Source: Leptospira sp. WS58.C1
Lineage (GTDB): Bacteria > Spirochaetota > Leptospiria > Leptospirales > Leptospiraceae
Length of the DNA: 64,000 nt
Assembly: GCF_040833995.1 (NCBI RefSeq)
Contig: NZ_CP162137.1
Location: 760,001-824,000, forward strand
Reading direction: 5' to 3'
The notes beneath the pieces are model-generated. The model was not told the DNA's origin, searched no databases, and saw nothing but the letters and a program-made list of their open reading frames with translations. Made by a program: the position numbers and the translations under genes. Below are positions 8,370-15,595 of this stretch, one piece after another. Each line of letters starts with the position of its first letter. The stretch's first letter is position 1.

Positions 8370-8918
8370 TTACGGAGTTGAAGAACTGCTGACGCTTGGC
8401 AAGACAGTCACGTTCACAACTCCAACAATCTGGCCTGCATAAAGACCGGGGAAATTGGAAAACATATTGTAAGAAGCAAGTTTAGCGATTACCCGCCCTT
8501 TTCCGGGAACTGTTCCTGTAACATTTATAGTTGAAGAAACGAATCCTTCTGCATCCTCTCCGCATCCGTCCCCGCCAAACTCTGTAGGACCTAAGCTTAA
8601 AGGGACTCCGTCGGAGTTTAGCAATACGCTTAAATTTGAGCCTAAAGAGCCACAACCTAAAGGATTCGCCATTCCGACCGAAAAACTATCACCACCTCCT
8701 CGGGAGAATGTTAGACTAGTAGCCGGGAACACTATCCAACTGACGGACTGAACGTTTAATAGAGGTAGGTCACCTGATCCTAATAATGCGAGCAGATACG
8801 ACAGATTTGTCTCGTCGCTTTTGTAATGTTTTTCGTATGAATCGAAAAGTAAATAAGTCCCGCATTGGACTTGTAAGAATATAAGTAAAATATAGAAGAA
8901 GATAGAGACGTGTTTCAC
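8370..8918 (-). CDS. Predicted lipoprotein, function unknown
   Basis: I start this at the GTG (8916-8918), which has GGAA about eight bases upstream and gives a clean signal peptide MKHVSIFFYILLIFLQVQC with the lipid-bearing cysteine at 19. An ATG at 8951 would add eleven residues and spoil the signal. After the cysteine the protein is Gly/Ser-rich with two further cysteines (GCGSLG, DGCGED) and a C-terminal valine-rich, strand-like segment. No known domain was recognised. It is divergent from the hydroxylase gene and convergent with the MATE gene. Confidence 0.7.
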   Translation of the reverse strand: MKHVSIFFYILLIFLQVQCGTYLLFDSYEKHYKSDETNLSYLLALLGSGDLPLLNVQSVSWIVFPATSLTFSRGGGDSFSVGMANPLGCGSLGSNLSVLLNSDGVPLSLGPTEFGGDGCGEDAEGFVSSTINVTGTVPGKGRVIAKLASYNMFSNFPGLYAGQIVGVVNVTVLPSVSSSSTP

Positions 8919-8997
8919 TTTTAATTTCCGGAATTCGGCACAGTTTAACATTTTCGACTATTTGGTGCAAGGCGGAATTTTAAATTCAATAAAACTT

Positions 8998-9747
8998 ATG
9001 TATGATTTTGGAAACGAAGTAATTCTATTTCTCCAAGAAATTTCTTATACTTGGGCTGCTTTATTATTCTTGATTGAAAATCTTCTAATCTTCACTTGTT
9101 CGGTGTGTATTGGAAATCTGCTGGCTAAACGTTACGCTCATCGTCGTATTGTTCCGGTCCCTCCACCGAAAATCGAACCGAAGGAGATCTTATTAGCGAT
9201 CTCTACTATACTTCTCAATACTTTTATTACGTTACTCGGACTTTGGCTTTGGAGAACAGGTTCTATTCATTTTAGGAGCGATACCGGGATATTTGCATTA
9301 GTTGATATTTTGATCCTTCTTTTCGTTATGGATGCCGGTATGTATTTACTGCATAGGATCGCTCATATTCCGTTTATATATAGATTCGCTCATAGAACCC
9401 ACCATAGATATGATAATCCTCGTCCTTTAACTCTATTTGTTCTGAATCCTTTCGAAGCCCTGGGTTTTGGAGCTCTTTGGTTATTAGTGATTCGTATTTA
9501 CGATTCCTCTTGGCTTGGGATGAGTTTTTATCTCGGGGTAAATGTTGTGTTTGGTATGATTGGGCATTTGGGAGTGGAGCCTTTGTCGGAAAAATGGCTT
9601 CGTTCTCATTTATTCAACGTGCTTACGACGAGCACTTTTCACGCTAGACATCATCTGGAAGAAGATTATAATTTCGGTTTTTATACTTCTCTTTGGGACA
9701 GATTCTTTGGAACCCTTTATCCGGAGAACTCGCGTAGCCAAGACTAA
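8998..9747 (+). CDS. Fatty acid hydroxylase/sterol desaturase family membrane protein
   Basis: 249 residues from the ATG at 8998; a TTG at 8962 would add twelve unremarkable residues. The diiron histidine boxes are clear: HRIAH (119-123), HRTHH (132-136), a lone H190 and HARHH (215-219), with hydrophobic helices at about 18-40, 65-90, 98-118 and 150-190. Members oxidise lipids (hydroxylation or desaturation of fatty acids or sterols) at the membrane using iron and oxygen. The particular substrate is unknown. The stop codon lies in the loop of a strong hairpin that may act as a transcript end. Confidence 0.88.
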   Translation: MYDFGNEVILFLQEISYTWAALLFLIENLLIFTCSVCIGNLLAKRYAHRRIVPVPPPKIEPKEILLAISTILLNTFITLLGLWLWRTGSIHFRSDTGIFALVDILILLFVMDAGMYLLHRIAHIPFIYRFAHRTHHRYDNPRPLTLFVLNPFEALGFGALWLLVIRIYDSSWLGMSFYLGVNVVFGMIGHLGVEPLSEKWLRSHLFNVLTTSTFHARHHLEEDYNFGFYTSLWDRFFGTLYPENSRSQD

Positions 9748-9760
9748 CTTGGCCGGCGAG
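9729..9760 (+). terminator. Hairpin straddling the stop codon of the hydroxylase gene
   Basis: CTCGC-gta-GCCAAG (9729-9742) pairs with CTTGGC-cg-GCGAG (9748-9760); the five-base loop contains the TAA stop. The stem is strong but no T-run follows, so rho-independent termination is uncertain; RNA protection at the 3' end is another option. Confidence 0.45.
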
Positions 9761-9783
9761 ATCAGAGTAGAGGTTGATCGTCG

Positions 9784-9797
9784 TAGGAGTTCCTACC
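9784..9797. repeat. Short inverted repeat GTAGGA-gt-TCCTAC between convergent genes
   Basis: GTAGGAGTTCCTAC lies between the ends of the hydroxylase gene (9747) and the convergent hydrolase gene (9821). A longer perfect version occurs at 17388-17411, also between convergent genes. It probably marks transcript ends for both directions, though neither side has a long T-run. Confidence 0.5.
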
Positions 9798-9820
9798 TAT
9801 GAAAAGAATCTGGTATATTC

Positions 9821-10672
9821 TTAATATCCGTGAGCCGTCATAACTTTTTCGAACTTTTCCAAAAGTAAGTGATCGTCTTGATCGTTCGGATGGAATCCCG
9901 GAATATAATATTCCAAAATATAGAAGATCACTGCCCAAGCAAAACCAGGGATGCCAAAGAAAAAGCGAAGATCTCTAACGATCTGGCTTGGATTCGGAAT
10001 GCCGAAATAGAATAAGGCCCTGATCGTTCCGACGATCGCTAAAAGACCGAGTAGTTGAACCGCAATCGTCATTCCAAGAATACGAGTGAAATATCCGCCG
10101 CCGGAAGCACGATACACGTCATACGCCACAGCCTTGTGCTCTAATTCTTCCAGTGCATGCCATTCGATCACTTTCCAGCTTATGGGATCGATCCAAGCGA
10201 CACGTTGTTCGGGGAGAGAGAGTAAAAATCTTCCGAGAGTAGCAGTGAAATGTTCGGCTGCCGCGGTGATGGAGAGAGCGAGTCTTTTTCCCCAAACGGG
10301 AAATATTTTCAAAATGTTCTTTTCTAATATATCGAAGAACAACCAGCAGAACATTTTTTCGTGGCTTCGGAAATCTAAACCGATCTCGACGAATCTTTCG
10401 TTCATTTTATCATGAACGTTTCCATGTACCGCCTCTTGTCCGGCAAAAGCTTTAATCTCGTTTCTTAAAGCCGGATCAACTTCTTCGCTAAACGCTTTGA
10501 CGGAACGTATAAAAAAACGTTCTCCTTCCGGAAACAATACGCTTAAGCTGGAAAGAAATGCCGTAAAGAATGGGATCTTTTTGCCGAAACCTCTTTCTTT
10601 GGCGATATCTTCCAAAGGAAATTTCGGTTTACGTATTTTTGGCTGGACTCTCGTCGATGTCGCTTGCCCCAT
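9821..10672 (-). CDS. Metal-dependent hydrolase, PF10118-type ferritin-like protein
   Basis: 283 residues. The helical core carries carboxylate/histidine motifs in diiron order: FPEGERFF (47-54), GQEAVHGNVH (78-87), AAAEHFTATL (137-146) and EWHALEELEHKAVAYDVY (170-187). A hydrophobic segment at about 195-220 and another near 240-258 suggest membrane attachment. The pattern matches the family annotated as predicted metal-dependent hydrolases (PF10118), whose reaction is not established. The ATG is preceded by AGGAGA. An imperfect TetR-like palindrome lies at 10835-10854 in its upstream region. Confidence 0.8.
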   Translation of the reverse strand: MGQATSTRVQPKIRKPKFPLEDIAKERGFGKKIPFFTAFLSSLSVLFPEGERFFIRSVKAFSEEVDPALRNEIKAFAGQEAVHGNVHDKMNERFVEIGLDFRSHEKMFCWLFFDILEKNILKIFPVWGKRLALSITAAAEHFTATLGRFLLSLPEQRVAWIDPISWKVIEWHALEELEHKAVAYDVYRASGGGYFTRILGMTIAVQLLGLLAIVGTIRALFYFGIPNPSQIVRDLRFFFGIPGFAWAVIFYILEYYIPGFHPNDQDDHLLLEKFEKVMTAHGY

Positions 10673-10834
10673 AATATTCTCCTAATATAGAATCGTTTGG
10701 ATTTTCGATTTTTCTTTCTCCATCCTTTGGATTTTCACCGCTCATTAGGGAATTTAAAAGATATATTGCTCCGGACATTTTATCTATTCCTTGGGCTTCG
10801 TCCGATCTTCCGAGGAATAGTTACCTTTTGAATC

Positions 10835-10854
10835 ATTGTAACGATTGCTACAAT
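10835..10854. promoter_or_regulatory. Imperfect palindrome resembling a TetR operator
   Basis: ATTGTAACGATTGCTACAAT; eight of ten symmetric pairs match. It lies about 160 bases upstream of the hydrolase gene in an otherwise gene-free stretch (10673-10960). TetR-family operators often look like this, and a TetR gene lies 1.2 kb away, but the link is inference. Confidence 0.4.
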
Positions 10855-10960
10855 ATTCGGTCAATCCCAATCCGGGAAAAATAGATAGGTAAAGCCGAAT
10901 TTAAAGAGCGAATCAACCGATCGGAAGACGAAAGCAAACGCTGCTCGGAAGTTGAATTCT

Positions 10961-11848
10961 CTAAGATCCGATAGAAGCTTCTTCGATCTTTACCTTTCCT
11001 GTTTTTTCCAACCACTGCGAAAAGTTCAAAAGACCGGGATTTTCTATCCGAAGGGAATCTATATCCACTTTCGGATAACCTTCTCGATTGATCCATTCCG
11101 TCGAAAGACCTAAAATTTTGTTATGTGAGTAAACCGTTTCGAGCGGGATCCGCATATATTCGATTCGTCTATCTAAAGCTATCGAAAGTATATCTACAAT
11201 TTGTAATGGAGTTAGGCTATCTCCTACGAGATCGATGGTCCTTCCTGAATATTTTCCAGGATTTTCGAAGGCTAAACCGGCGAAGGTTCCTATATCTTCC
11301 ACTGAAACCAAGTGAATACGACTGTCCGGAGAGACTGTCTCGTATAATCGTCCTCCCGGTATTCCCGAACGGGAATGGATCAAGTTTTCCATAAAACCCG
11401 TAGGTCTTAGTATCGTGAAAGGTATCCCTAAGTTATGTATATATTTTTCGATCTCCCATTTATGTTTCCGAAAGTCGGATTGCCTTTCCGCTCCAATTAC
11501 GGAAGAATAAACTAAATGGGAAACTTTTGCATTCTTAGCGGAATCTGCGACTAACTTTCCAACTTTAACTTCGTTTGCATCAGTCGATTCATTCGGTTCC
11601 CATTCGGACGGTTGGACACTGAATACACCGTACACCCCTTGCATTGCTAAGTCCAAAGAATAAGGGTCTTCCATATCACCTTGGAAAATTTCCGCTCCAA
11701 GGTCCTTCAACCTTAAGGAGTTCTCGGAAGAAGGATTTCGGGTGAAAGCCCTTACCTTCCATCGGTTTTTAAGCAGATACTTTGCGGTTTCTCCTCCTTG
11801 TTGCCCGGTAGCTCCTAACACCAATATGATTTTATCTTTCGGATCCAT
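10961..11848 (-). CDS. NmrA-like NAD(P)-binding protein (atypical short-chain reductase)
   Basis: 295 residues from the ATG at 11846-11848, preceded by GGGAGAA at good spacing; an upstream in-frame start at 11890 would add fourteen residues. The Rossmann start is VLGATGQQGGETAKYLL (about 10-26), followed by the FTRNPSS basic loop typical of NADP binding and the PTGFMENL segment of NmrA/HSCARG-type proteins. Such proteins act as redox sensors or as quinone or isoflavone-type reductases. The divergent neighbour is a TetR regulator, so it is probably repressed by that regulator and induced by a small compound. Confidence 0.85.
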   Translation of the reverse strand: MDPKDKIILVLGATGQQGGETAKYLLKNRWKVRAFTRNPSSENSLRLKDLGAEIFQGDMEDPYSLDLAMQGVYGVFSVQPSEWEPNESTDANEVKVGKLVADSAKNAKVSHLVYSSVIGAERQSDFRKHKWEIEKYIHNLGIPFTILRPTGFMENLIHSRSGIPGGRLYETVSPDSRIHLVSVEDIGTFAGLAFENPGKYSGRTIDLVGDSLTPLQIVDILSIALDRRIEYMRIPLETVYSHNKILGLSTEWINREGYPKVDIDSLRIENPGLLNFSQWLEKTGKVKIEEASIGS

Positions 11849-11868
11849 GTATGTATTCTCCCAATATA

Positions 11869-11933
11869 GAACGGCACGGTATCGTTCCATTAGTTCGGAA
11901 TTGATTTTTCTGTGTCAAATTATTTATAAATAA
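11869..11933. promoter_or_regulatory. Divergent control region with two palindromes
   Basis: Between the NmrA-like and TetR genes lie an imperfect 19-bp palindrome, GAACGGCACGGTATCGTTC (11869-11887), and a perfect 14-bp one, TTATTTATAAATAA (11920-11933). Either could bind the TetR protein encoded at 12026. The second is so AT-rich that chance is a real alternative. Confidence 0.4.
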
Positions 11934-12025
11934 GGCTTTTGATGGGTTTCCCGGAAGAATTCTTGACCCGAAAAAATGAAACAAGATCTTATGGCCGATC
12001 CGAATGGAATATTCGGAAAAGGAAA

Positions 12026-12694
12026 ATGGCAAAGAAGGTCCGGCAGATCAGAACAGGGCGCCCACCCAAGGAAATCTCAGACGGTATATCCGATCGGATA
12101 TTGACTACCGCCTTGGGACTTTTTTCGAGCCAAGGATTTAATGCGACTTCTATGGAGCAGGTTGCTTTAGTTTGCGGCTCGGGTAAACATACGATTTATA
12201 GGCGATTTGAATCTAAATCGGATCTGTTCTTGGCCGTGATGGAATTTCAAAAGAGAAAATTTTTCGATCTACTTAATCGGATCGAATGCGATAAGGAGAG
12301 TCCTTTGAGGACTTTACAGGAATCTTGCAGAAGATTATTGGAATTAGTCGTTTTAGACGAGATAGTGGATTTCTATCGGATGACAATTTCGGAAGCGGAA
12401 CAAATACCGAAAATCGCAGCTAACTTACAATGTGAAGGAAATCCCTCCTATCTTAAGATCTTTAATCTTGTGATCTCAGCGCAAAGATCGAAGGAGCTGG
12501 CACAGTTAGATCCAAAGTTTTTGACCACTCAATTGCTTCAAGTTATCGCCTATTATCCTTTAAACGAGGTGCTTTTGGGAAGTAAAGAATTCAGTTCTCA
12601 ATCCAAACGTTCCAAATATTTTGAGAAGGCATGGATCCTATTCTTACAAGGAGCAGGCGGACCTAAGAAGAAGATCCTTAGAAAGAAATTTTAA
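12026..12694 (+). CDS. TetR/AcrR family transcriptional regulator
   Basis: 222 residues from the ATG at 12026, preceded by AAAAGG; the frame is open upstream to 11939, but that stretch is not family-like. The N-terminal domain is textbook TetR: basic GRPPKE, helices ILTTALGLFSSQGFNATSM, EQVALVCGSGKHTIYRRF and KSDLFLAVM. The C-terminal domain (about 85-205) resembles AefR-type ligand domains (EAEQIPKIA). It is divergent from the NmrA-like gene, the usual arrangement for a repressor and its target. The inducer is unknown. Confidence 0.88.
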   Translation: MAKKVRQIRTGRPPKEISDGISDRILTTALGLFSSQGFNATSMEQVALVCGSGKHTIYRRFESKSDLFLAVMEFQKRKFFDLLNRIECDKESPLRTLQESCRRLLELVVLDEIVDFYRMTISEAEQIPKIAANLQCEGNPSYLKIFNLVISAQRSKELAQLDPKFLTTQLLQVIAYYPLNEVLLGSKEFSSQSKRSKYFEKAWILFLQGAGGPKKKILRKKF

Positions 12695-12710
12695 CCTTTA
12701 ATAATCGTTT

Positions 12711-12732
12711 TTGTTCAAATTCAAACGAACAA
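12711..12732 (+). terminator. Weak inverted repeat after the TetR gene
   Basis: TTGTTC (12711-12716) and GAACAA (12727-12732) with a ten-base loop, 17 bases after the stop. No T-run follows, so termination is only a possibility. Confidence 0.25.
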
Positions 12733-12788
12733 GATACAAGGGATATAAAAGGACAAATTTCATTTTTTTCAAAACTTCATTTCTAAAT

Positions 12789-12805
12789 ATGACAGAATTT
12801 GTCAT
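12789..12805. promoter_or_regulatory. Inverted repeat ATGACA-n5-TGTCAT upstream of the GFA gene
   Basis: ATGACAGAATTTGTCAT is a six-base perfect inverted repeat with a five-base spacer, 75 bases before the GFA start. It may be a repressor site; which regulator would use it is unknown. Confidence 0.35.
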
Positions 12806-12879
12806 GTTTAATTCGTATACTTATCTTTCGTCTACGGATCGAGGGTCCTTAATTCGCTAGACCACAAAAGGAGTTATCT

Positions 12880-13287
12880 ATGAGCCTTAAAAAATATACT
12901 GGAAGTTGTCATTGTGGCGCTGTCCGTTACGAAGCGGATCTGGATTTGAGTGCGGGTACAAGCAGATGTAATTGTTCTTTTTGCAGAAAGGTCCGGAACT
13001 GGTCCATTATCGTTAAACCTGAATCTTTTCATTTATTGAGCGGAGAAGAGAGTCTTAACTTTTACGAATTTAACACAAAAAGTAGTAAACACCATTTCTG
13101 TAAGAATTGCGGAGTGAGAACTTTCTCAAAGGGATATATTGAAGAAATTGGGGGTGCTTTCGTAAGCGTAGCTATTTCGACTTTAGATAATGCGGATCTT
13201 AAGGATATAATCGAAGCACCCGTTTGGTATGCGGACGGTTTACATAATAATTGGCAAAATCAACCAGCAGAAATTAGACATCTATAA
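12880..13287 (+). CDS. GFA/CENP-V family zinc protein
   Basis: 135 residues, the normal size for the glutathione-dependent formaldehyde-activating (GFA) fold. The zinc cysteines are all present: C10 and C12 ([10 protein letters not shown]), C30, C32 and C35 (CNCSFC), C74 and C77 ([10 protein letters not shown]). Many members are annotated from formaldehyde-glutathione adduct formation, but most have no proven reaction. The ATG has GGAG in front at good spacing. It is convergent with the TetR gene at 13309 with about twenty bases between them. Confidence 0.9.
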   Translation: MSLKKYTGSCHCGAVRYEADLDLSAGTSRCNCSFCRKVRNWSIIVKPESFHLLSGEESLNFYEFNTKSSKHHFCKNCGVRTFSKGYIEEIGGAFVSVAISTLDNADLKDIIEAPVWYADGLHNNWQNQPAEIRHL

Positions 13288-13308
13288 TATTAAAAGAATA
13301 TAGGTTAT

Positions 13309-13917
13309 TTACGACTCTCTTTCGGATGATATGATCTTTGATAGAAGCTTACCTACAGAGATTAAAGGAGTTGAATTACGATAAGATACACTTAATAGGA
13401 TAGCCCCTTCGATAGAGGAAAGGATCAAAGTGGATAATGCTGTCGGATTTGGAATATTGTCTTTCCGTAATATCATCGCGATTGTTCGTTCCCATTCTTG
13501 GTAATTTTCTTTTGCGATGAGATGTAAACTATCGATCGTATTTGCCGCTTCTAATGCGACCGTTGCCACCGGACATCCATGTTCGTATCCGGAGCTTTCG
13601 ATATCCCTGGCAATCCATTCGCAAACTTTTTTCACGGCTTCCGAAGCGGATTTGGCCGATTGGATCGGAACGGAAAGATGTATAAACCATTCTCGAGCGG
13701 ATAATTTCAAAGCCTCGCCGGCCAATTCTTCTTTTCCGCCGGGAAAATGGAAATACAAGGAACCCTTTGGCGTTTTACTTTCTTTTACGATCTGCAAAAG
13801 TCCGGTACCAAAATAGCCGTATTTACGTAATAGATTTCCGGTAGCCAATAATAGCTTATCACGACCTGAAACCTTACTTGCAGACTTCTTTTGTTTAGTT
13901 AAAATTTTTGAAGGCAT
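13309..13917 (-). CDS. TetR family regulator of the LmrA/YxaF (QdoR) type
   Basis: 202 residues. The helix-turn-helix region (about 18-65) reads GYFGTGLLQIVKES followed by PKGSLYFHFPGGKEELAGEA; the GKEELA run after the recognition helix is a hallmark of the LmrA/YxaF-like TetR subgroup. It is the third gene of a minus-strand cluster (lipoprotein, membrane protein, regulator); the membrane protein gene ends 13 bases upstream. The promoter of the first gene carries a palindrome very like the Bacillus LmrA/QdoR box, which suggests that this protein represses the whole cluster and itself. The ligand is unknown; Bacillus relatives respond to flavonoids or antibiotics. Confidence 0.85.
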   Translation of the reverse strand: MPSKILTKQKKSASKVSGRDKLLLATGNLLRKYGYFGTGLLQIVKESKTPKGSLYFHFPGGKEELAGEALKLSAREWFIHLSVPIQSAKSASEAVKKVCEWIARDIESSGYEHGCPVATVALEAANTIDSLHLIAKENYQEWERTIAMILRKDNIPNPTALSTLILSSIEGAILLSVSYRNSTPLISVGKLLSKIISSERES

Positions 13918-13930
13918 ACCGGTTATGGGG

Positions 13931-14374
13931 TCACCAAATCGATCTAAGAGCTCCGATCCCCAATATCATTGTCCCTCCGAGCTCTCCTACAATTAAGGCA
14001 AACATAGACGAATGAAATATCCATTTCGGGATCCGGAATTTTCCCAATAGATGCGGGGACTTGAATTGATTTTCGGTATCTTCTAATATACCGTGAATCA
14101 GATATGTGGAAATTGCAAAGCCAAAGAAAAAAATCGTTACCAACGCAGACCAAGCGTTGACTTCTTCCATAAAGACGCTTAGAGAAGCAAATTTAGATAA
14201 TACCAAACAAGCAAATGAATACAAAAGAGAAGCTCGATGAGCGATATCTATGTATATAGGGGCCGTTGCGTTTTTGCTGCGAGCGATACGGTAATATTTC
14301 CAGACACCCGTTAATAAACCGATTATAAGAAATATAAATGAAGCAGAAAGTAAATATTTTTCGGACAATGACAT
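13931..14374 (-). CDS. Small four-helix membrane protein, function unknown
   Basis: 147 residues with four hydrophobic segments at about 8-26, 46-66, 75-97 and 117-142, separated by short charged loops. No catalytic motif stands out. It lies 13 bases upstream of the LmrA-type regulator and about 110 bases downstream of a lipoprotein gene on the same strand, so it is probably part of a regulator-controlled envelope operon. A role in transport or stress response would be a guess. Confidence 0.7.
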   Translation of the reverse strand: MSLSEKYLLSASFIFLIIGLLTGVWKYYRIARSKNATAPIYIDIAHRASLLYSFACLVLSKFASLSVFMEEVNAWSALVTIFFFGFAISTYLIHGILEDTENQFKSPHLLGKFRIPKWIFHSSMFALIVGELGGTMILGIGALRSIW

Positions 14375-14434
14375 GTAAAGGTTACCTGTGTTAGATCAAA
14401 TAGGGTTTTTGTTGGACGTAGAGATAGTGTTCTT

Positions 14435-14459
14435 AGCTCATTCCTATCCGGAATGAGCT
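14435..14459 (-). terminator. Stem-loop between lipoprotein and membrane protein genes
   Basis: AGCTCATTCC (14435-14444) pairs perfectly with GGAATGAGCT (14450-14459) around a five-base loop, 24 bases past the lipoprotein stop. No T-run follows on either strand, so it may be an attenuator or processing site within the operon rather than a full terminator. Confidence 0.45.
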
Positions 14460-14482
14460 CCGTTCGAGATTCGATTTCCTAC

Positions 14483-15094
14483 TTATTTTTTTTGTGGAAA
14501 ATGTTGGTACAAAAAATCGTCCATCATTGCTTCCGATATATCTTCCGGGCCTTTTAGTAAAAGGTTGATCCAGATAAAGGGTAGAGTTAGCCAACCCATT
14601 ATAGTGTGGCCTGACAAACTGTAAGTTTTGGTGCTAACTTTATCATAACCTTTGGTCTTGGCATTAAAGAAAAAAATAGTGAATTCATAGTCGAATTTGC
14701 TTTGTACGTATAAAGGGATTATGAATAAGGTAATACCGGAAAAGAAAGCATTTGTTATCATGCTTCCTCCTGCGAACCCTCCGACTTGTCTTTCAACTTG
14801 CCTTACCTCGAGGAAGATATCTGCGGTTCCTTTTTCGATCTGGTAGTATCGCTCAAAACTTTCGTGGAGGACTGCGCTTTCAAACAATTTAGAATCTTCG
14901 ATCCCCTTCGCGAATCCGTTTTTTAATTTTTCATGAACGGGGGCTAAGGCGTTTGTGGAAACCAAACTATAATGTAGTATCGACTTTTTCTGATTTGCCT
15001 CGGGGAATGTGACTTTGTCAGGCGAGTTTACCGTCCAGGTTACACAGGAAACCAGAAGTCCTAAGATTGCTCCGATCATACTCAAATGTTTCAT
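14483..15094 (-). CDS. Predicted lipoprotein, function unknown
   Basis: 203 residues with a signal peptide ending GLLVSC, cysteine 17 being the lipid site. The ATG has GAGGTT in front. The mature part is mixed alpha/beta, with a Gly-rich hydrophobic stretch at about 103-125 (GGFAGGSMITNAFFSGITLF) and a second hydrophobic patch near 165-182 (GWLTLPFIWINLLL). That is unusual for a simple lipoprotein and may insert in the membrane. No known domain was recognised. Its promoter holds the LmrA/QdoR-like operator, and it is the first gene of the cluster ending in that type of regulator. Confidence 0.75.
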   Translation of the reverse strand: MKHLSMIGAILGLLVSCVTWTVNSPDKVTFPEANQKKSILHYSLVSTNALAPVHEKLKNGFAKGIEDSKLFESAVLHESFERYYQIEKGTADIFLEVRQVERQVGGFAGGSMITNAFFSGITLFIIPLYVQSKFDYEFTIFFFNAKTKGYDKVSTKTYSLSGHTIMGWLTLPFIWINLLLKGPEDISEAMMDDFLYQHFPQKK

Positions 15095-15138
15095 ATAACC
15101 TCGATTTGTGAGATATAAAATCCGTTTAGGGGCCTAAC

Positions 15139-15169
15139 TATATAAACCGGTCTATATATGTAAAGTCAA
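15139..15169 (-). promoter_or_regulatory. Promoter with embedded LmrA/QdoR-like operator
   Basis: On the minus strand TTGACT (15164-15169) and TTATAT (15140-15145) are separated by 18 bases. Covering the spacer and -10 is a 20-bp near-palindrome, TATATAAACCGGTCTATATA (15139-15158), with nine of ten pairs matching. From memory, the Bacillus subtilis LmrA/QdoR box is a ~22-bp site ending GgTCTATAT, which this closely resembles. The regulator at 13309 is of the same TetR subgroup. Confidence 0.7.
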
Positions 15170-15276
15170 TAGGTATTTAGATCGAAAAAACTTTATTCAG
15201 TCGATCAATCACTGTTTCCATTTCAAAACGACCTCTGCCGTATTTTGTCTTTGGAAATCAATTTCTCAATTAGGAC

Positions 15277-15421
15277 GCGTTAGGGATACGAAAGGCGCGG
15301 AACGCGGACCCCGTAGCTGAAGGCGAGGGGGCCGAAGCGTAAGCGAAGCCTGAAGTAGCCCGGCCCGCGAGGTTCTCCGAAAGACTTCTGTTGTTGGAGG
15401 TCCTGCTCGCGGGAAACGCCC
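15277..15421. repeat. GC-rich structured repeat, family A, copy 2
   Basis: About 145 bases, the same orientation and layout as 6642-6782: GCGTTAGGGATACG start, CCCGGCCCGCGAG, a variable loop, CTCGCGGG and an AACGCCC end. The loop here differs from copy 1 but again pairs internally (CTCC with GGAG). It lies in the leader of the ABC-F gene. The rest of the 501-base gap (15095-15595) holds the lipoprotein promoter and the ABC-F leader. Confidence 0.75.
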
Positions 15422-15501
15422 TGTTCTTTATACATGTTGGAATTCCTACAGTCAATTTTAGGTGAAATCTGGGACCCTTGGAAAACCTTGGCTTATAGTC
15501 C

Positions 15502-15568
15502 GTCCCAAAACTTAGGCTTACCTATAGGGAAAGATTTCCAGGCTTCAAGAGCCAGGACCTTTTGGGAC
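15502..15568 (+). promoter_or_regulatory. Inverted repeat in the ABC-F leader
   Basis: GTCCCAAAA (15502-15510) and TTTTGGGAC (15560-15568) are perfect complements 49 bases apart, 27 bases before the ABC-F ATG. Leaders of some ABC-F genes fold to control expression when ribosomes stall. Whether this one does is unknown. Confidence 0.3.
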
Positions 15569-15595
15569 AGGCTCTTATATAGAGCGCGCGTAAAG

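Noticed and set aside
15434..15595. 54-residue N-terminal extension of the ABC-F protein
   Set aside because: No similarity to the family and no ribosome site; the ATG at 15596 matches known starts.
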